Positions 23,612 to 33,256 are shown, counted from the stretch's first letter. The stretch: 64,000 nt of DNA from Betaproteobacteria bacterium (GCA_009781175.1 WQYQ01000005.1:62001-126000), one strand, 5' to 3'. The notes: generated from the sequence alone by a model not told the origin. Numbers and translations: made by a program.

Positions 23612-26600
23612 TCATGAAGCGGCATTGGAACCCGAACGCCGGATGCGGTCATACACTTCCCGCGCCAGATGATCCTGTGCCGCTGAGCGGAATTGCTTAT
23701 CGCTCATCACGCGGTTGAAGATTTCGTCATTGCTTTCCATCCGCTGGATGAACAAGTCATCGAGCACACGGCTGAAAAAGGCCGCGAAGTTGGCTTCGCT
23801 GTTTGCTTTTGCCGCCTCGACGATCTTCTCGTCCTGCTCCGCTGTTACGCGCACCTGATCGAAGAAGAGCTGATCCGCTTCAGTGAAGTCGGTTCCGAAG
23901 CGTTCGTTCAGTTTGTCCACTAAAGTCGATAGGGCGATGTCGGTATCCCTTTCGCGTGCGGTGCCAACGTCGGTTGGCCCCTTGAGCGGGTCGGCCTCGC
24001 CTGCGGAAAGGTCAATCGCCCCTTCACCCATCTGCTGAATACGGAAGTATTTGAGGGCAACGTCATCGTCCAGCGTGAACCTGGTGCCGTCACCCGGCGG
24101 GGGCAGCTTGGCGGAGAGGTTGCGGAGGAAGGCGTAAAGCCGCTCAAGCCCAGTATCAAAATAGGGGATGATCTGCGAGAGAAACGAATAGAGGTTGCGA
24201 AACGCGGTGAGCTGGCCGCGAAACTCATCCTGAACCTTCTCTTCCAGTTGCTTGAACCGCTCGACGCAGGCGTCGAGTATCGCATTCATGCGGTAATGAT
24301 CCTGCCCGCTCGGATCGCGTTTAGGCTTGAACCAGATTTCGGCGAACGCGCGCACGTCATCCGGCGTGAACACCGCCGGTTGTAAAAGCTTGTGGTGCAG
24401 TACGTTGAGCTTCTGCGGATCAGCGTTCTCGCCGGCCGGGGTCGCCTCAAAATAGGGTTTGAATGCCTTGTAGATGTCTTCTTCTTTGTTCTTGAAATCG
24501 AGAACGAAAGTGCGCGTCTTTCCCTGCGTCGTGCGGTTGAGGCGCGAAAGCGTCTGCACGGCCTGCACGCCCGCCAGCTTCTTCACCACATACATGGTCT
24601 GCAACAGCGGCTGGTCGAAGCCGGTCTGATACTTCTCGGCGACGATGAGAACGCGGAATTCATCGCCCGCAAAGTGCTCCGGCAATTCCTTCTCGGGCAA
24701 CCCATCATTCATGCTCACTTCAGTGAACTCAGCGCCTGAAACGTCCGGGTCTTTCACCATGCCGGAAAAGGCGACCAACGCTCGAATACCCTGATAACCC
24801 TTGTTCTCGATGTAGCCATCAAAGGCTCGCTTGTACTTGACGGCGGCCAGCCGCGAATCAGTAACCACCATCGCCTTCGCCCGGCCGCCCAGTTCGTGCA
24901 TCACCTTTAAGCGGAAATGCTCGATGATGACCTGCACCACCTGCCCGATGTTGGCGGGGTGCAGTTCAAGGAACTGCCCCAGCGCCTTGGCTGCCTTCTT
25001 CTTCGGTACATCCGGGTCGTTCTCGATCTGTTTGATCAATCCGAAGAAGCGTTTGTACGTCGTATAGTTTTGCAGCACATCGAGGATGAAGCCCTCCTCA
25101 ATAGCCTGCCGCATCGAATACTCATGAAAGGGCGAAGCGCCTGTCGGCCCCGGTTCGTCGAATACCGCCTTGGTCTTGAATTTGGGCGTCGCGGTAAAGG
25201 CGAAGAAACTCAAATTGGGCTGCCGCGCGCGCTGCTGCGCCTCGCGCAAAATGTTCGCCCTGGCTTCCAACGAAAGATCGCCGTCCTCTTCCTCGCTCAA
25301 CTGGTCGGCAATGGCGTCGGCGATGCCATCCTTGTTCAGAATGCCCTTGAGCGCCATGACCGTCTCGCCCGATTGCGAACTGTGCGCCTCATCCACGATC
25401 ACCGCGAAACGCTTGCCCTGCGTGTCGATGGCGATCTCCTCGCCCTTTTTCTCCAACGTCCTGATCGCCTGCGCGATGAAGGGAAATTTCTGGATGGTCG
25501 AAATGATGATCGGCGTGCCGCCCGCCAGCGCCTTGGCGAGTTGCTGCGTGTTCTCGTCGATCTTCTCGACAACGCCGGTTTTGTGCTCGAACTGATAGAT
25601 GGTGTTCTGCAACTGCTGGTCAAGCACGCGGCGGTCGGTGATGACGATGACCGAGTGAAACACCTTCTGGTCGGCGGCGTCGTGCAACGAGGCCAGCCGG
25701 TGCGCCAGCCAGGCGATGCTGTTCGACTTGCCGGAACCCGCCGAATGCTGAATCAGGTAATTGCGCCCCGCGCCGTGCGCTCGCGCATGGCTCACGAGCC
25801 GCCGCACCACATCGAGCTGGTGATAGCGTGGAAAGATCATCGCCTCCTTGCGGATGATGCGCGTCCCCACCTTTCGCTCGGAAACATCGAGGTGCATGAA
25901 GCGTTGCAGGATGTCCAAGAGGCTGTCGCGCGCCAGAACCTCGTCCCATAGGTAGTGCGTTTTCCAGTTGCCCTCGACTGGCGGATTACCCGCGCCGAAA
26001 TCATGGCCGCGATTGAACGGCAGAAAGACAGTTTCCGCACCCTTCAACTCCGTGGTCATCCACGCTTCATCCGGGTCCACGGCAAAATGCACCACCGCCC
26101 GCTCCTTGAAGCGGAACAGCCGATCGCGCCCATCGCGGTCGGCCTTGTACTGCTTGCACGCATCTTCCGCGCGCTGGCCGGTGAGCGGGTTCTTCAGTTC
26201 CACCGTCACCACCGGCAGGCCGTTCACCGACAGCACCACGTCGATGATGCACTTGCGCTTTTGCCCATCCGGGCGTTTGAGCACTTCAGAGAGAAATTCG
26301 ACCTGCCGCGTGATGGTCAGGCGATTGGCGGCATAGCGCTTTTCCGCCTCCGGGTTCATCGCCGAATTGGGCTGGAAATAGGCCAGGCGCAGTTCCTTGC
26401 CGTAGCATTTGAAGCCGTGGCGCAGCACGCCCAGCGCGCCCTTGCTCGCCAGTTCCTTGGCGAGGCTGTCGATGATGGTAGCGGCGGTGCGCTCCTTCAA
26501 CATCGCTTCGAGTTGCTCCCAACGCGCGCTCTGACTGGCACGGATGAAGGCGATCACCTCATCGGGAAACAGCGCGGTTGCGGCATCGAAGCCCTTGGGG

Positions 26601-26680
26601 TTGCCCTTCGCATAGCCGCCGCAGGCGATCAGGCCATGCTCTATCGCCGTTTCGTAGGCGTACTCGGTGTGGTTAGGCAT
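23612..26680 (-). CDS. hsdR: Type I restriction endonuclease subunit R
   Basis: A protein of 1022 residues. The N-terminal nuclease domain has IIDVVLSVNGLPVVTVELKN, giving Asp147 and Glu161-Leu-Lys163 of the PD-(D/E)xK site. The SF2 translocase has Walker A HSAGSGKS, VDEAHSSQSG in the DEAD-box position, and FFAFTATPKFKT as motif III. Motif VI-like LSRLNRTTQGK follows. It cleaves unmodified DNA with HsdM and HsdS. Start 26680 is chosen since GGGAGA precedes it and the upstream 32 codons overlap vapC without homologous character. It is last in the hsdM-hsdS-vapB-vapC-hsdR order. Confidence 0.95.
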   Translation of the reverse strand: MPNHTEYAYETAIEHGLIACGGYAKGNPKGFDAATALFPDEVIAFIRASQSARWEQLEAMLKERTAATIIDSLAKELASKGALGVLRHGFKCYGKELRLAYFQPNSAMNPEAEKRYAANRLTITRQVEFLSEVLKRPDGQKRKCIIDVVLSVNGLPVVTVELKNPLTGQRAEDACKQYKADRDGRDRLFRFKERAVVHFAVDPDEAWMTTELKGAETVFLPFNRGHDFGAGNPPVEGNWKTHYLWDEVLARDSLLDILQRFMHLDVSERKVGTRIIRKEAMIFPRYHQLDVVRRLVSHARAHGAGRNYLIQHSAGSGKSNSIAWLAHRLASLHDAADQKVFHSVIVITDRRVLDQQLQNTIYQFEHKTGVVEKIDENTQQLAKALAGGTPIIISTIQKFPFIAQAIRTLEKKGEEIAIDTQGKRFAVIVDEAHSSQSGETVMALKGILNKDGIADAIADQLSEEEDGDLSLEARANILREAQQRARQPNLSFFAFTATPKFKTKAVFDEPGPTGASPFHEYSMRQAIEEGFILDVLQNYTTYKRFFGLIKQIENDPDVPKKKAAKALGQFLELHPANIGQVVQVIIEHFRLKVMHELGGRAKAMVVTDSRLAAVKYKRAFDGYIENKGYQGIRALVAFSGMVKDPDVSGAEFTEVSMNDGLPEKELPEHFAGDEFRVLIVAEKYQTGFDQPLLQTMYVVKKLAGVQAVQTLSRLNRTTQGKTRTFVLDFKNKEEDIYKAFKPYFEATPAGENADPQKLNVLHHKLLQPAVFTPDDVRAFAEIWFKPKRDPSGQDHYRMNAILDACVERFKQLEEKVQDEFRGQLTAFRNLYSFLSQIIPYFDTGLERLYAFLRNLSAKLPPPGDGTRFTLDDDVALKYFRIQQMGEGAIDLSAGEADPLKGPTDVGTARERDTDIALSTLVDKLNERFGTDFTEADQLFFDQVRVTAEQDEKIVEAAKANSEANFAAFFSRVLDDLFIQRMESNDEIFNRVMSDKQFRSAAQDHLAREVYDRIRRSGSNAAS

Positions 26681-26702
26681 TGGCCGTCTCCCTCGGTGCG
26701 CC

Positions 26703-27095
26703 TTAGCCCAAATCGGTGTGGGCGAAGTCGTTGCCCTTGTAAAGCAGGGAAATGCCTTGCGCCTTGGCGCAGGCATAGGAAAGGCAATCCGCCAGATTCA
26801 ACTGTGCCGGATGCCCCCGGCCCTTGCCATAATCGGCGAAGGCTTGCACGGCAAGGCTGGCCGTTCTGGCATCCATGTGAACCAGGCTGATGTCGGCTTC
26901 GGTCAGCAAAGCCTGAATGCATTTATCCACCTCGACCGGATGAATCCCCAGCTTGGTGGAAAGCCGCATGGCGGCTTCGAGCACCACCAGGGCTGACGTG
27001 CAGCAGGCGCCAGCCGCCTGGATTCTGTTGGCGAATTCCGTGGCCTCCGGCTCTTTCGCCAGGATGGCGACGATTGCCGACGTATCGACGAACAT
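26703..27095 (-). CDS. vapC: VapC-type PIN-domain toxin ribonuclease
   Basis: A protein of 130 residues. The four PIN acidic residues are visible: Asp4 (FVDTSAIVAIL), Glu40 (VVLEAAMR), Asp103 (NLADCLSYA) and Asp123 (GNDFAHTDL). VapC toxins cut tRNA or rRNA when freed from VapB. ATG 27095 overlaps the vapB stop as TGATG, a normal toxin-antitoxin coupling. It lies between hsdS and hsdR on the same strand, 22 bp before hsdR. Confidence 0.92.
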   Translation of the reverse strand: MFVDTSAIVAILAKEPEATEFANRIQAAGACCTSALVVLEAAMRLSTKLGIHPVEVDKCIQALLTEADISLVHMDARTASLAVQAFADYGKGRGHPAQLNLADCLSYACAKAQGISLLYKGNDFAHTDLG

Positions 27096-27337
27096 CAGGC
27101 GTGGCCCCACATAGCGTCGATTTCGTCCTTGCTCAACTCCTGACCGCCCGGTTTGGCCATGGCGGCCAGTTCATCGGCGATGGCGCCCAGACGCGCGGCC
27201 AGGGGTTGCTGCGCCGCCACGCGGCGGTATTCGGTTTCCAGCGCCTGAATGACGACCTCCGTCATGGAAAGATGGCTTTGCCTGGCAATCTTTTGCGCCA
27301 GCTCGCGCGCTCGCCGGTCTCGAATCTGCAAATTCAT
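27095..27337 (-). CDS. vapB: VapB-type antitoxin (Rv0623/PSK family)
   Basis: A protein of 80 residues. The N-terminus MNLQIRDRRARELAQKIARQ with HLSMTEVVIQALETEY is a ribbon-helix-helix DNA-binding module of the PSK/VapB type. The C-terminal LSKDEIDAMWGHA would wrap the toxin. It should neutralise VapC and autorepress. ATG 27337 is chosen because the family begins at MNLQI; ATG 27376 is a longer alternative. It starts about 110 bp after hsdS, enough for its own promoter. Confidence 0.88.
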   Translation of the reverse strand: MNLQIRDRRARELAQKIARQSHLSMTEVVIQALETEYRRVAAQQPLAARLGAIADELAAMAKPGGQELSKDEIDAMWGHA

Positions 27338-27448
27338 CGTTGTGCTCCCGTGGCGTTGTAATGACAGCAAGTGCAATACATCATTACACGTTTGCCATGC
27401 TGTTGTCCAGCACGGGTGGCACGGGCGCCCCTTGCGCGGATGCCATCC

Positions 27449-28723
27449 TCATCGCAATTCCTCGATCTGGCCGGTGACGGCGGCGGTGATGAGGGCGGAG
27501 CGGTATTCGGTGAGGCGTTCGATGGAGCAATCGGTCTTTTCGATTAGGGCACTGATGCGACGATATCTGACATTGAGTAGCTCGACAATTTCCAGTTGCT
27601 CCTGAATTGCTGGCAACGGAATCGGGAAGCATCCAAGTTGTTCACAAGTTATCGCCCCCTTCGTGCTGCCAGCGCCTTCACTTTCAAATCTGAGAAGGGG
27701 ATACGCCATTTGTAGGCAATGCAGCAAGAATTCGGCTGAGATTTTGCTGGTCTCTGGTCTGATAAATGCCAAGTGTTGATTGATTGTCGCCCGGAATTTT
27801 AAAGGGGCAGCCATACCACGAGTCTTACCCTGCCCAGTAATACCGACCAAAACTGCTGGCGGTTCAATAATGGGAAGGTGGCACTCTTGGAGCGCAAGCT
27901 CTGTGACGAAGTGCTCTGCCTCATTCACTTCCTCTTGGTTTACCACTGAACTATTTAGCCAAGGGAACCCTGTATCAGACCAATAGTTCGGATCCTCTCT
28001 GCTGGGCGTAGATCCATTGCCGATGCGACCGACATGCTTGATCGGACAAACCGCCCAATGCGCCGGAATTTCTCCGAGCCAGTCGATGCCGCTGTCTTTC
28101 ATGGGGGCGGCGGGGTTGAGGCCCTTGGTGACGGCCTGGGTGATGATCGCCTGCCGCTTTTCGGCCAGCCGCTCCAAGAGCGCCTGTTTTTTTGCAATCA
28201 GAGCGTCGATCCGCGCCGTTTTTTCATCCAGAAAGGCGGCGATGCGCTTTTGGGTTTCGAGGGGTGGTAGGGGTGGCCGCCAATCCTTCAGAAACCGCTC
28301 AGGAACGCGCTTTTGACCGCCAGCCCCCAACATTTCCGCTTCTCCAAAGGAGCGGAAATCGTGAGCAATCGTCACATAGAACAGAAAGCGGTCGTCAAGC
28401 TGTTGGCACGGACGCACCACATGCAGTTCGGTGGTGCCGAATCCCACGCCGTTGGTCAAACCTTCGGCAATCGCGCCCTTTCCATTTTCAAAACAGGGTG
28501 TGATTTTGGCAATTACTACATCGCCGTCGCGGAAGTAGGTATATCCGTTATAAACCTCGTCCACGGGGCGCTCTTCTTCAAGCCGCAAACCGCCTCGCTC
28601 GCCTACCGCATCCATCGGCACAAACGAGACTGGAACATCGTCTGCAAGCTCCAACTCGGATTTGACCGGGTTGAGACGCGCATCGAAGCGCAATCGGCGG
28701 CGAGTCCAAGTGGCGACGCTCAC
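27449..28723 (-). CDS. hsdS: Type I restriction-modification specificity subunit S
   Basis: A protein of 424 residues with two target-recognition halves. The first ends in PPLETQKRIAAFLDEKTARI and a long helical spacer (KKQALLERLAEKRQAIITQA). The second begins GIDWLGEIPAHWAVCPIKHV and ends in IPLPAIQEQLEIVELLN with another helix. It directs the complex to a bipartite DNA site. The GTG start overlaps the hsdM stop (GTGA). The recognition site cannot be predicted. Confidence 0.93.
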   Translation of the reverse strand: MSVATWTRRRLRFDARLNPVKSELELADDVPVSFVPMDAVGERGGLRLEEERPVDEVYNGYTYFRDGDVVIAKITPCFENGKGAIAEGLTNGVGFGTTELHVVRPCQQLDDRFLFYVTIAHDFRSFGEAEMLGAGGQKRVPERFLKDWRPPLPPLETQKRIAAFLDEKTARIDALIAKKQALLERLAEKRQAIITQAVTKGLNPAAPMKDSGIDWLGEIPAHWAVCPIKHVGRIGNGSTPSREDPNYWSDTGFPWLNSSVVNQEEVNEAEHFVTELALQECHLPIIEPPAVLVGITGQGKTRGMAAPLKFRATINQHLAFIRPETSKISAEFLLHCLQMAYPLLRFESEGAGSTKGAITCEQLGCFPIPLPAIQEQLEIVELLNVRYRRISALIEKTDCSIERLTEYRSALITAAVTGQIEELR

Positions 28724-31239
28724 GCCACCAACCCCTTGAGCAACCCCGCAATCTCCCCTTCCAGCACCTGAATATCTGCCTCGATCTCCCCCAACGGGCG
28801 CGGCGGCTTGTAAACGTAGAAATGCCGGTTGATCGGGATTTCGTAGCCGACCTTGGTCTTGCTGTAGTCCACCCAGGCATCGGGCACATGCGGCAGCACT
28901 TCGGCGGCCATGTAGGCGTCAATCGTGCCGCGCATGGCGGCCACTAGCGCATCATTGGGCATCTCCGGCCCAAAGTTCATCGGCAGGGGCAAGGTTGTGC
29001 CAGCGGGCAGCGGGATGTTTTCGGTGTCGCGCAATTCGCTGTCCGGCTCCGGCGCTCCCTTGGCGTCGCGGCAGATTTCGGCCTGGGGGTCGCGCTCGCC
29101 CAGCGCGGCAAAGATGGCTTTCTTGATCGGCGCGGGCAGCTTCTGCCCGGCTTTTTTCGCGGCGGCGTCGAGATCGGCCTCGAAGGCCGCGCGGTCCAGG
29201 TAGCGGCCTTCGAGTTTGCCTTCCGCCGGGAACCGGATGGTCGCCCGATCAACGTTGTAGAGGGCGCCGCGAGCGGCGTCCTCCACGACCATGGGTTCGC
29301 CAGCCGGCGCGGCGCTGTAGTCGCCTCCACCGCGAGCGGAGGTTGTCGCGAAAGCCCCTTTCTCCCCTCGCCCGCTTGCGGGAGAGGGGCCGGGGGAGAG
29401 GGGAAAGCGGCGATTGATTTCGTCCATCGCGCCCGGATGTGCCGCGCACCCTCTCCCCAACCCCTCTCCCGCAAGCGGGCGAGGGGCTTCAAGAGCGCGG
29501 GCCGATCCTTTATCGACATCGGGAGCGAGGGGAGCTTTCGGCGCAAGCGTCGCCAGCAAATCGCGGATGGCTTGCTGTTCGGCGCGTCCCGCCGCTTCCT
29601 CGGCCTCGGCGGCCTGGGCGTCCTTGCGCTTTTTCGAGACGGCGAGGTTGATGAAGGCGGACTGTTCATCGAGCCGCGCGATGCGTTCCGGCGTCGCCGC
29701 GAAATTGAGCCGCAGGGGCCGCTCGACGGTGATTTTGAGGAAGCCGAAGGCGTGGTTGGCAAAAATGCGGCTGACCACGCGTTGCTCCGGCTGGCCGTCG
29801 ATCAGCACGGTTTCCCGCTCGCCGTCGCGGAAATTGCCGTAAATCCCGGTCAGGCGGTCGATATGGGCGTCCGAGAGTTCGTTGCGCTTGTTGTTGAGGC
29901 TCTTCTTCATCTTCTGGAAGAAGCGCGTGCCGTCGATCAACTGCACCTTGCCGCGCCGCTCGGCGGGCTTGCGGTTGGTGACCAGCCAGATGTAGGTGAA
30001 GATGCCGGTGTTGTAGAAAAGCTGGTCGGGCAGCGCGACGATGGCATCGAGCCAGTCGTTTTCGATGATCCAGCGGCGGATGTTGGAGGGGCCGGAACCG
30101 GCATCGCCGGAAAACAGCGGCGAGCCGTTGAAGATGATGGCGATCCTGGAGCCTTCGCCACCCTTGTCGGGGGCAGGCTTCATCTTGGCAATCATGTGTT
30201 GCAGGAACAGCAGCGAGCCATCGTTGATGGCGGGTAGGCCCGCGCCGAAGCGGCCATGAAAGCCCAGTTCTTCCGCTTCCTTGGCGACGACTTTTTGCTG
30301 ATCCTTCCACTCGACGCCAAAGGGCGGGTTGGCGAGCATGTAGTGGAATTGCTTCTCGGGAAAGCCGTCTCTGGTCTTGCCGTCGCCCAGGGTGTCGCCC
30401 AGGATGATTTGATCGGTTTCCTCGTCCTTGATGAGCATGTCCGAGCAACAGATGGCCCAGCTTTCGTCGTTGTACTCCTGACCATACAACCCGAGATTGG
30501 CCGAGGCATTGCCGGCGCGGATGGTCTCCTCGGAAACGGACAACATGCCGCCGGTGCCGCAGGCGGGGTCGTAGATTTCACGATAAACGCCGGGTTTGTA
30601 AACATCTTCCTCGCCGGTATAGACGAGGTGCGTCATGAGCCGGATGACCTCGCGCGGGGTGAAGTGGTCGCCCGCCTCTTCGTTGGCCTGCTCGTTGAAG
30701 CGCATGACCAGATGCTCGAAGATGTAGCCCATCTCGATGTTGCTGATCTTTTTTGGGTGCAGGTCGACCTCGGACATCGCCTTGACGATGGCGAAAAGGC
30801 GGTTGCTGGCATCGAGTTTTTCGATCTGGTCGCTGAACTTGAACTTGTCGAAGATGCGGCGCGCGGTAGCGGAAAAGCCGTTGATATAGGCGACGAGGTT
30901 GGGGGCGATGTTTTCGCTGTCGCCCAGGAGCTTGTGGAAGGTGTAGGGGCTGACGTTGTACAGCGGCTGCTGGCGCTCTTTATCCACCACGCCGGTCAGC
31001 AGGCGGGGAATGGCGGTGGGCGGCGTTTTGGCGGCGCTCAGCCGGGCATGTTCGGCCAGCACGGCGTCCTTGGTCGGCTCCAGCACGCAATCGAGGCGGC
31101 GCAGCACGACCATCGGCAGCATGACCAGCCGGTACTGCGGCGGCCGGTAGGGGCCGCGCAGCCGGTTGGCGATTTCCCAGATTTTGCCCGCGATTTCCTT
31201 GTGACGTTCAGTAAGCATGTTTTTCTTTTCTTGATTCAT
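28720..31239 (-). CDS. hsdM: Type I restriction-modification methyltransferase subunit M
   Basis: A protein of 839 residues. HsdM N-terminal helical domain (1-150); N6-adenine methyltransferase with FTPREVIRLM, SAM motif DPACGTGGMLS (224-234) and catalytic NPPF (304-307); a helical region (about 520-580); and a C-terminal part for subunit contacts (YGYEIPI-like VGYEIPINRHFYVY). Residues 585-628 (PRPLAGEGLGRG and PLSPGPSPASGRGE) are the translation of two inverted repeat copies, an apparent in-frame insertion with no known role. Starts at 31239 or 31218 are both possible. It heads the restriction operon, 51 bp after dinG. Confidence 0.94.
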   Translation of the reverse strand: MNQEKKNMLTERHKEIAGKIWEIANRLRGPYRPPQYRLVMLPMVVLRRLDCVLEPTKDAVLAEHARLSAAKTPPTAIPRLLTGVVDKERQQPLYNVSPYTFHKLLGDSENIAPNLVAYINGFSATARRIFDKFKFSDQIEKLDASNRLFAIVKAMSEVDLHPKKISNIEMGYIFEHLVMRFNEQANEEAGDHFTPREVIRLMTHLVYTGEEDVYKPGVYREIYDPACGTGGMLSVSEETIRAGNASANLGLYGQEYNDESWAICCSDMLIKDEETDQIILGDTLGDGKTRDGFPEKQFHYMLANPPFGVEWKDQQKVVAKEAEELGFHGRFGAGLPAINDGSLLFLQHMIAKMKPAPDKGGEGSRIAIIFNGSPLFSGDAGSGPSNIRRWIIENDWLDAIVALPDQLFYNTGIFTYIWLVTNRKPAERRGKVQLIDGTRFFQKMKKSLNNKRNELSDAHIDRLTGIYGNFRDGERETVLIDGQPEQRVVSRIFANHAFGFLKITVERPLRLNFAATPERIARLDEQSAFINLAVSKKRKDAQAAEAEEAAGRAEQQAIRDLLATLAPKAPLAPDVDKGSARALEAPRPLAGEGLGRGCAAHPGAMDEINRRFPLSPGPSPASGRGEKGAFATTSARGGGDYSAAPAGEPMVVEDAARGALYNVDRATIRFPAEGKLEGRYLDRAAFEADLDAAAKKAGQKLPAPIKKAIFAALGERDPQAEICRDAKGAPEPDSELRDTENIPLPAGTTLPLPMNFGPEMPNDALVAAMRGTIDAYMAAEVLPHVPDAWVDYSKTKVGYEIPINRHFYVYKPPRPLGEIEADIQVLEGEIAGLLKGLVA
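29361..29486. repeat. Inverted pair of GC-rich repeat units inserted in frame in hsdM
   Basis: Unit 1 is at 29361-29403 and unit 2 at 29449-29486. They share the core CCTCTCCCGCAAGCGGGCGA in opposite orientation, with flanking CCCTCTCCCC. The length of 126 bp is a multiple of three, and the frame stays open. Such GAGAGGG/CCCTCTC palindromes are known as dispersed repeats in many proteobacterial genomes, where they encode PLSPGPSPASGRGE-like peptides when they land in genes. Confidence 0.8.
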
Positions 31240-31290
31240 CGGGGCGGCGTCGCCGCACGTGAAGACGTTATTCCGCGCATACAGCGCGTT

Positions 31291-33246
31291 TCAGTTCGCC
31301 GGGCCGGGCAGCCGGGCGAAAAACGCTTCCACCTCCTGAACATCCCGCGTTCGCCGCATCGGCGGCAGGCTTTGCCAGACACGGCGGCCATAGGCTTTGT
31401 CGATCATGCGCGGATCGCAGATCATCAATACGCCGTGGTCGCGCTCGCTGCGGATCAAACGGCCCGCGCCCTGCTTGATGTTGATGACAGCGCGCGGAAG
31501 CTGATACTCCATGAAGGGGTTGCGCCCCTGTTCGCGCATCCAGTCGATGCGCGCGGCGAGCACCGGATCGTCGGGCGGCGCGAATGGCAGCTTGTCGATA
31601 ATCACGAGCGAAAGCGCATCGCCGGGCACATCGACGCCCTCCCAGAAGCTTTGGCTTGCGACGAGCACCGCATTGCCGAGTTTGCGGAAACGTTCGAGCA
31701 ATTCGCTGCGTGAGCCCTGGCCTTGCAGCAAAAGCGGAAACGTGAGACTTTCGCGCTCAAAGATCTCCACCAAACGCTCATGAATCCGCTGCATCGCGCG
31801 CAGCGAAGTGCATAGCAGGAAACAACGCCCCTGCGCGGCGCGGATCGCCGGCATCGCGGCCTCGACCACGGCCTCGACGAATGCGGGGCTGTTCGGGTCC
31901 GGCATGCCGGACGGCGCATAAAGCAGCGCCTGCTCGGCATAGTTGAACGGGCTGCCCCAAATGGCCGTGTTGGCTTGCGGTTCGAGCTGATCGAGGCCAA
32001 GCTCTTCGCAGTAGTGGCGGAAATCGCGCCCGACCGCGAGCGTGGCCGAAGTGAAAATCCAGGCCCGCGCCGTGCCTTCCATCTGTTTTTTGAATACGCC
32101 CGAAATCTGTAGCGGCGTCGCATTCAATGCCGCCGACTGGCTGAACACTTCGACCCAGCGCACCAGCTCGGCGCCCGGTGGCATGCGCCAGCGTTTGAGG
32201 CGTTCGCCCAATTCCGTGGCGCGCTGCCAGCAGCGTTCGAGCCCTTCCGAGCGCTCGGCCTGGGTTTCGAGCAAGGCCGTGAAACGCTCCAGCTCGTCTT
32301 CGAGCCGGCCGAGCGCAACCGGCAACTCGGGCAGGCTGCCGAACTGCGGCGCGCCTAGACGCTGGTTGTCGCCCGGAAACGCGAGCCGCAGATCACGCGC
32401 CGCTTTTTCGAGCGCACGCACGGCATCCTGCAACTGTGGGAAATCGCGCGCGGCGGTCAGCGCTTCGTTGCGCGTGTCGCGCGCAAGATCGAGCAACTGG
32501 CTTGTCGACACGCTTTCGCCGAAGAACAGCGACGCGGTTTCGGGCAGTTGGTGCGCTTCGTCGAACACCACCGTATTGCAGGCGGGCAGCAGTTCGGCGA
32601 GCCCTTCGTCGCGCAGCATCACATCGGCGAAGAACAGATGATGATTGACGACGACGACCTCGGCCTCCTGCGCGGCGCGGCGCGCCGCCAGCACGAAGCA
32701 CTCCTTCACATGCGGGCAATCCTGGCCGAGACAGTTCTCGCGCGTCGAGGTCGCGACAATCCAGGCCGTGCTGTTCTCGGGTACTTCGCTGCATTCAGCT
32801 TTGTCGCCGGTGTGCGTGTGCTTGGCCCAGCGGGCGATCGAACGGATATGCGCGCCGTCTTCCTTATTCAGAAAACGCGCGCTATCCGTTTGCGCCTGCG
32901 CCAGATGATAGTGACAGACGTAGTTGGCGCGCCCCTTGAGCAGCGCGACCGTGACCGGCAGCCGCAGCGCATCGCGCACCGCGGGCAAATCGCGGTGGAA
33001 CAACTGATCCTGCAAGGTCTTGGTGCCTGTGGAGATGATGACCTTGCCGCCCAGCGCGAGCGCCGGCACGAGGTAGGCGAAAGTCTTGCCGGTGCCGGTG
33101 CCTGCCTCGGCGACGAGCACGCGGTTGCCGCGGATCGCGTCGCCGATGGCGAGCGCCATTTCGAGCTGCTGCGCGCGCGGACGATAAGCGGGGATAGCGC
33201 GTGCGAGTGGGCCATCTTCGGCAAAATAAGCAGCAAGATCCTTCAT
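31291..33246 (-). CDS. DinG/YoaA-family ATP-dependent DNA helicase
   Basis: A protein of about 651 residues of the XPD-like SF2 group. Walker A AEAGTGTGKT, DEAH box VFDEAHQLPE, and late motif IKQGAGRLIRSERDHG are present. Four cysteines for an Fe-S cluster are seen in NYVCHYHL and NCLGQDCPHVKECF. It unwinds 5'-3' structured DNA or R-loops. ATG 33246 begins the conserved MKDLAAYFAEDGPLA; longer upstream frames overlap recQ. It lies 10 bp after recQ and 51 bp before hsdM, all on one strand. DinG versus YoaA cannot be decided here. Confidence 0.92.
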   Translation of the reverse strand: MKDLAAYFAEDGPLARAIPAYRPRAQQLEMALAIGDAIRGNRVLVAEAGTGTGKTFAYLVPALALGGKVIISTGTKTLQDQLFHRDLPAVRDALRLPVTVALLKGRANYVCHYHLAQAQTDSARFLNKEDGAHIRSIARWAKHTHTGDKAECSEVPENSTAWIVATSTRENCLGQDCPHVKECFVLAARRAAQEAEVVVVNHHLFFADVMLRDEGLAELLPACNTVVFDEAHQLPETASLFFGESVSTSQLLDLARDTRNEALTAARDFPQLQDAVRALEKAARDLRLAFPGDNQRLGAPQFGSLPELPVALGRLEDELERFTALLETQAERSEGLERCWQRATELGERLKRWRMPPGAELVRWVEVFSQSAALNATPLQISGVFKKQMEGTARAWIFTSATLAVGRDFRHYCEELGLDQLEPQANTAIWGSPFNYAEQALLYAPSGMPDPNSPAFVEAVVEAAMPAIRAAQGRCFLLCTSLRAMQRIHERLVEIFERESLTFPLLLQGQGSRSELLERFRKLGNAVLVASQSFWEGVDVPGDALSLVIIDKLPFAPPDDPVLAARIDWMREQGRNPFMEYQLPRAVINIKQGAGRLIRSERDHGVLMICDPRMIDKAYGRRVWQSLPPMRRTRDVQEVEAFFARLPGPAN

Positions 33247-33256
33247 TGCTGCACTT

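Noticed and set aside
24917..25951. A 344-codon plus-strand frame opposite hsdR
   Set aside because: Antisense to the conserved translocase domain; the composition is that of a shadow frame.
29770..29790. A reverse match (TGACCACGCGT) to the dispersed 16-base motif
   Set aside because: It lies inside conserved hsdM coding sequence and only matches over 11 bases, so chance is likely.
30256..31713. A 485-codon open frame on the plus strand across hsdM and the DinG-like gene
   Set aside because: It runs opposite to two well-supported genes, has no recognisable motif, and is a typical GC-rich antisense shadow.
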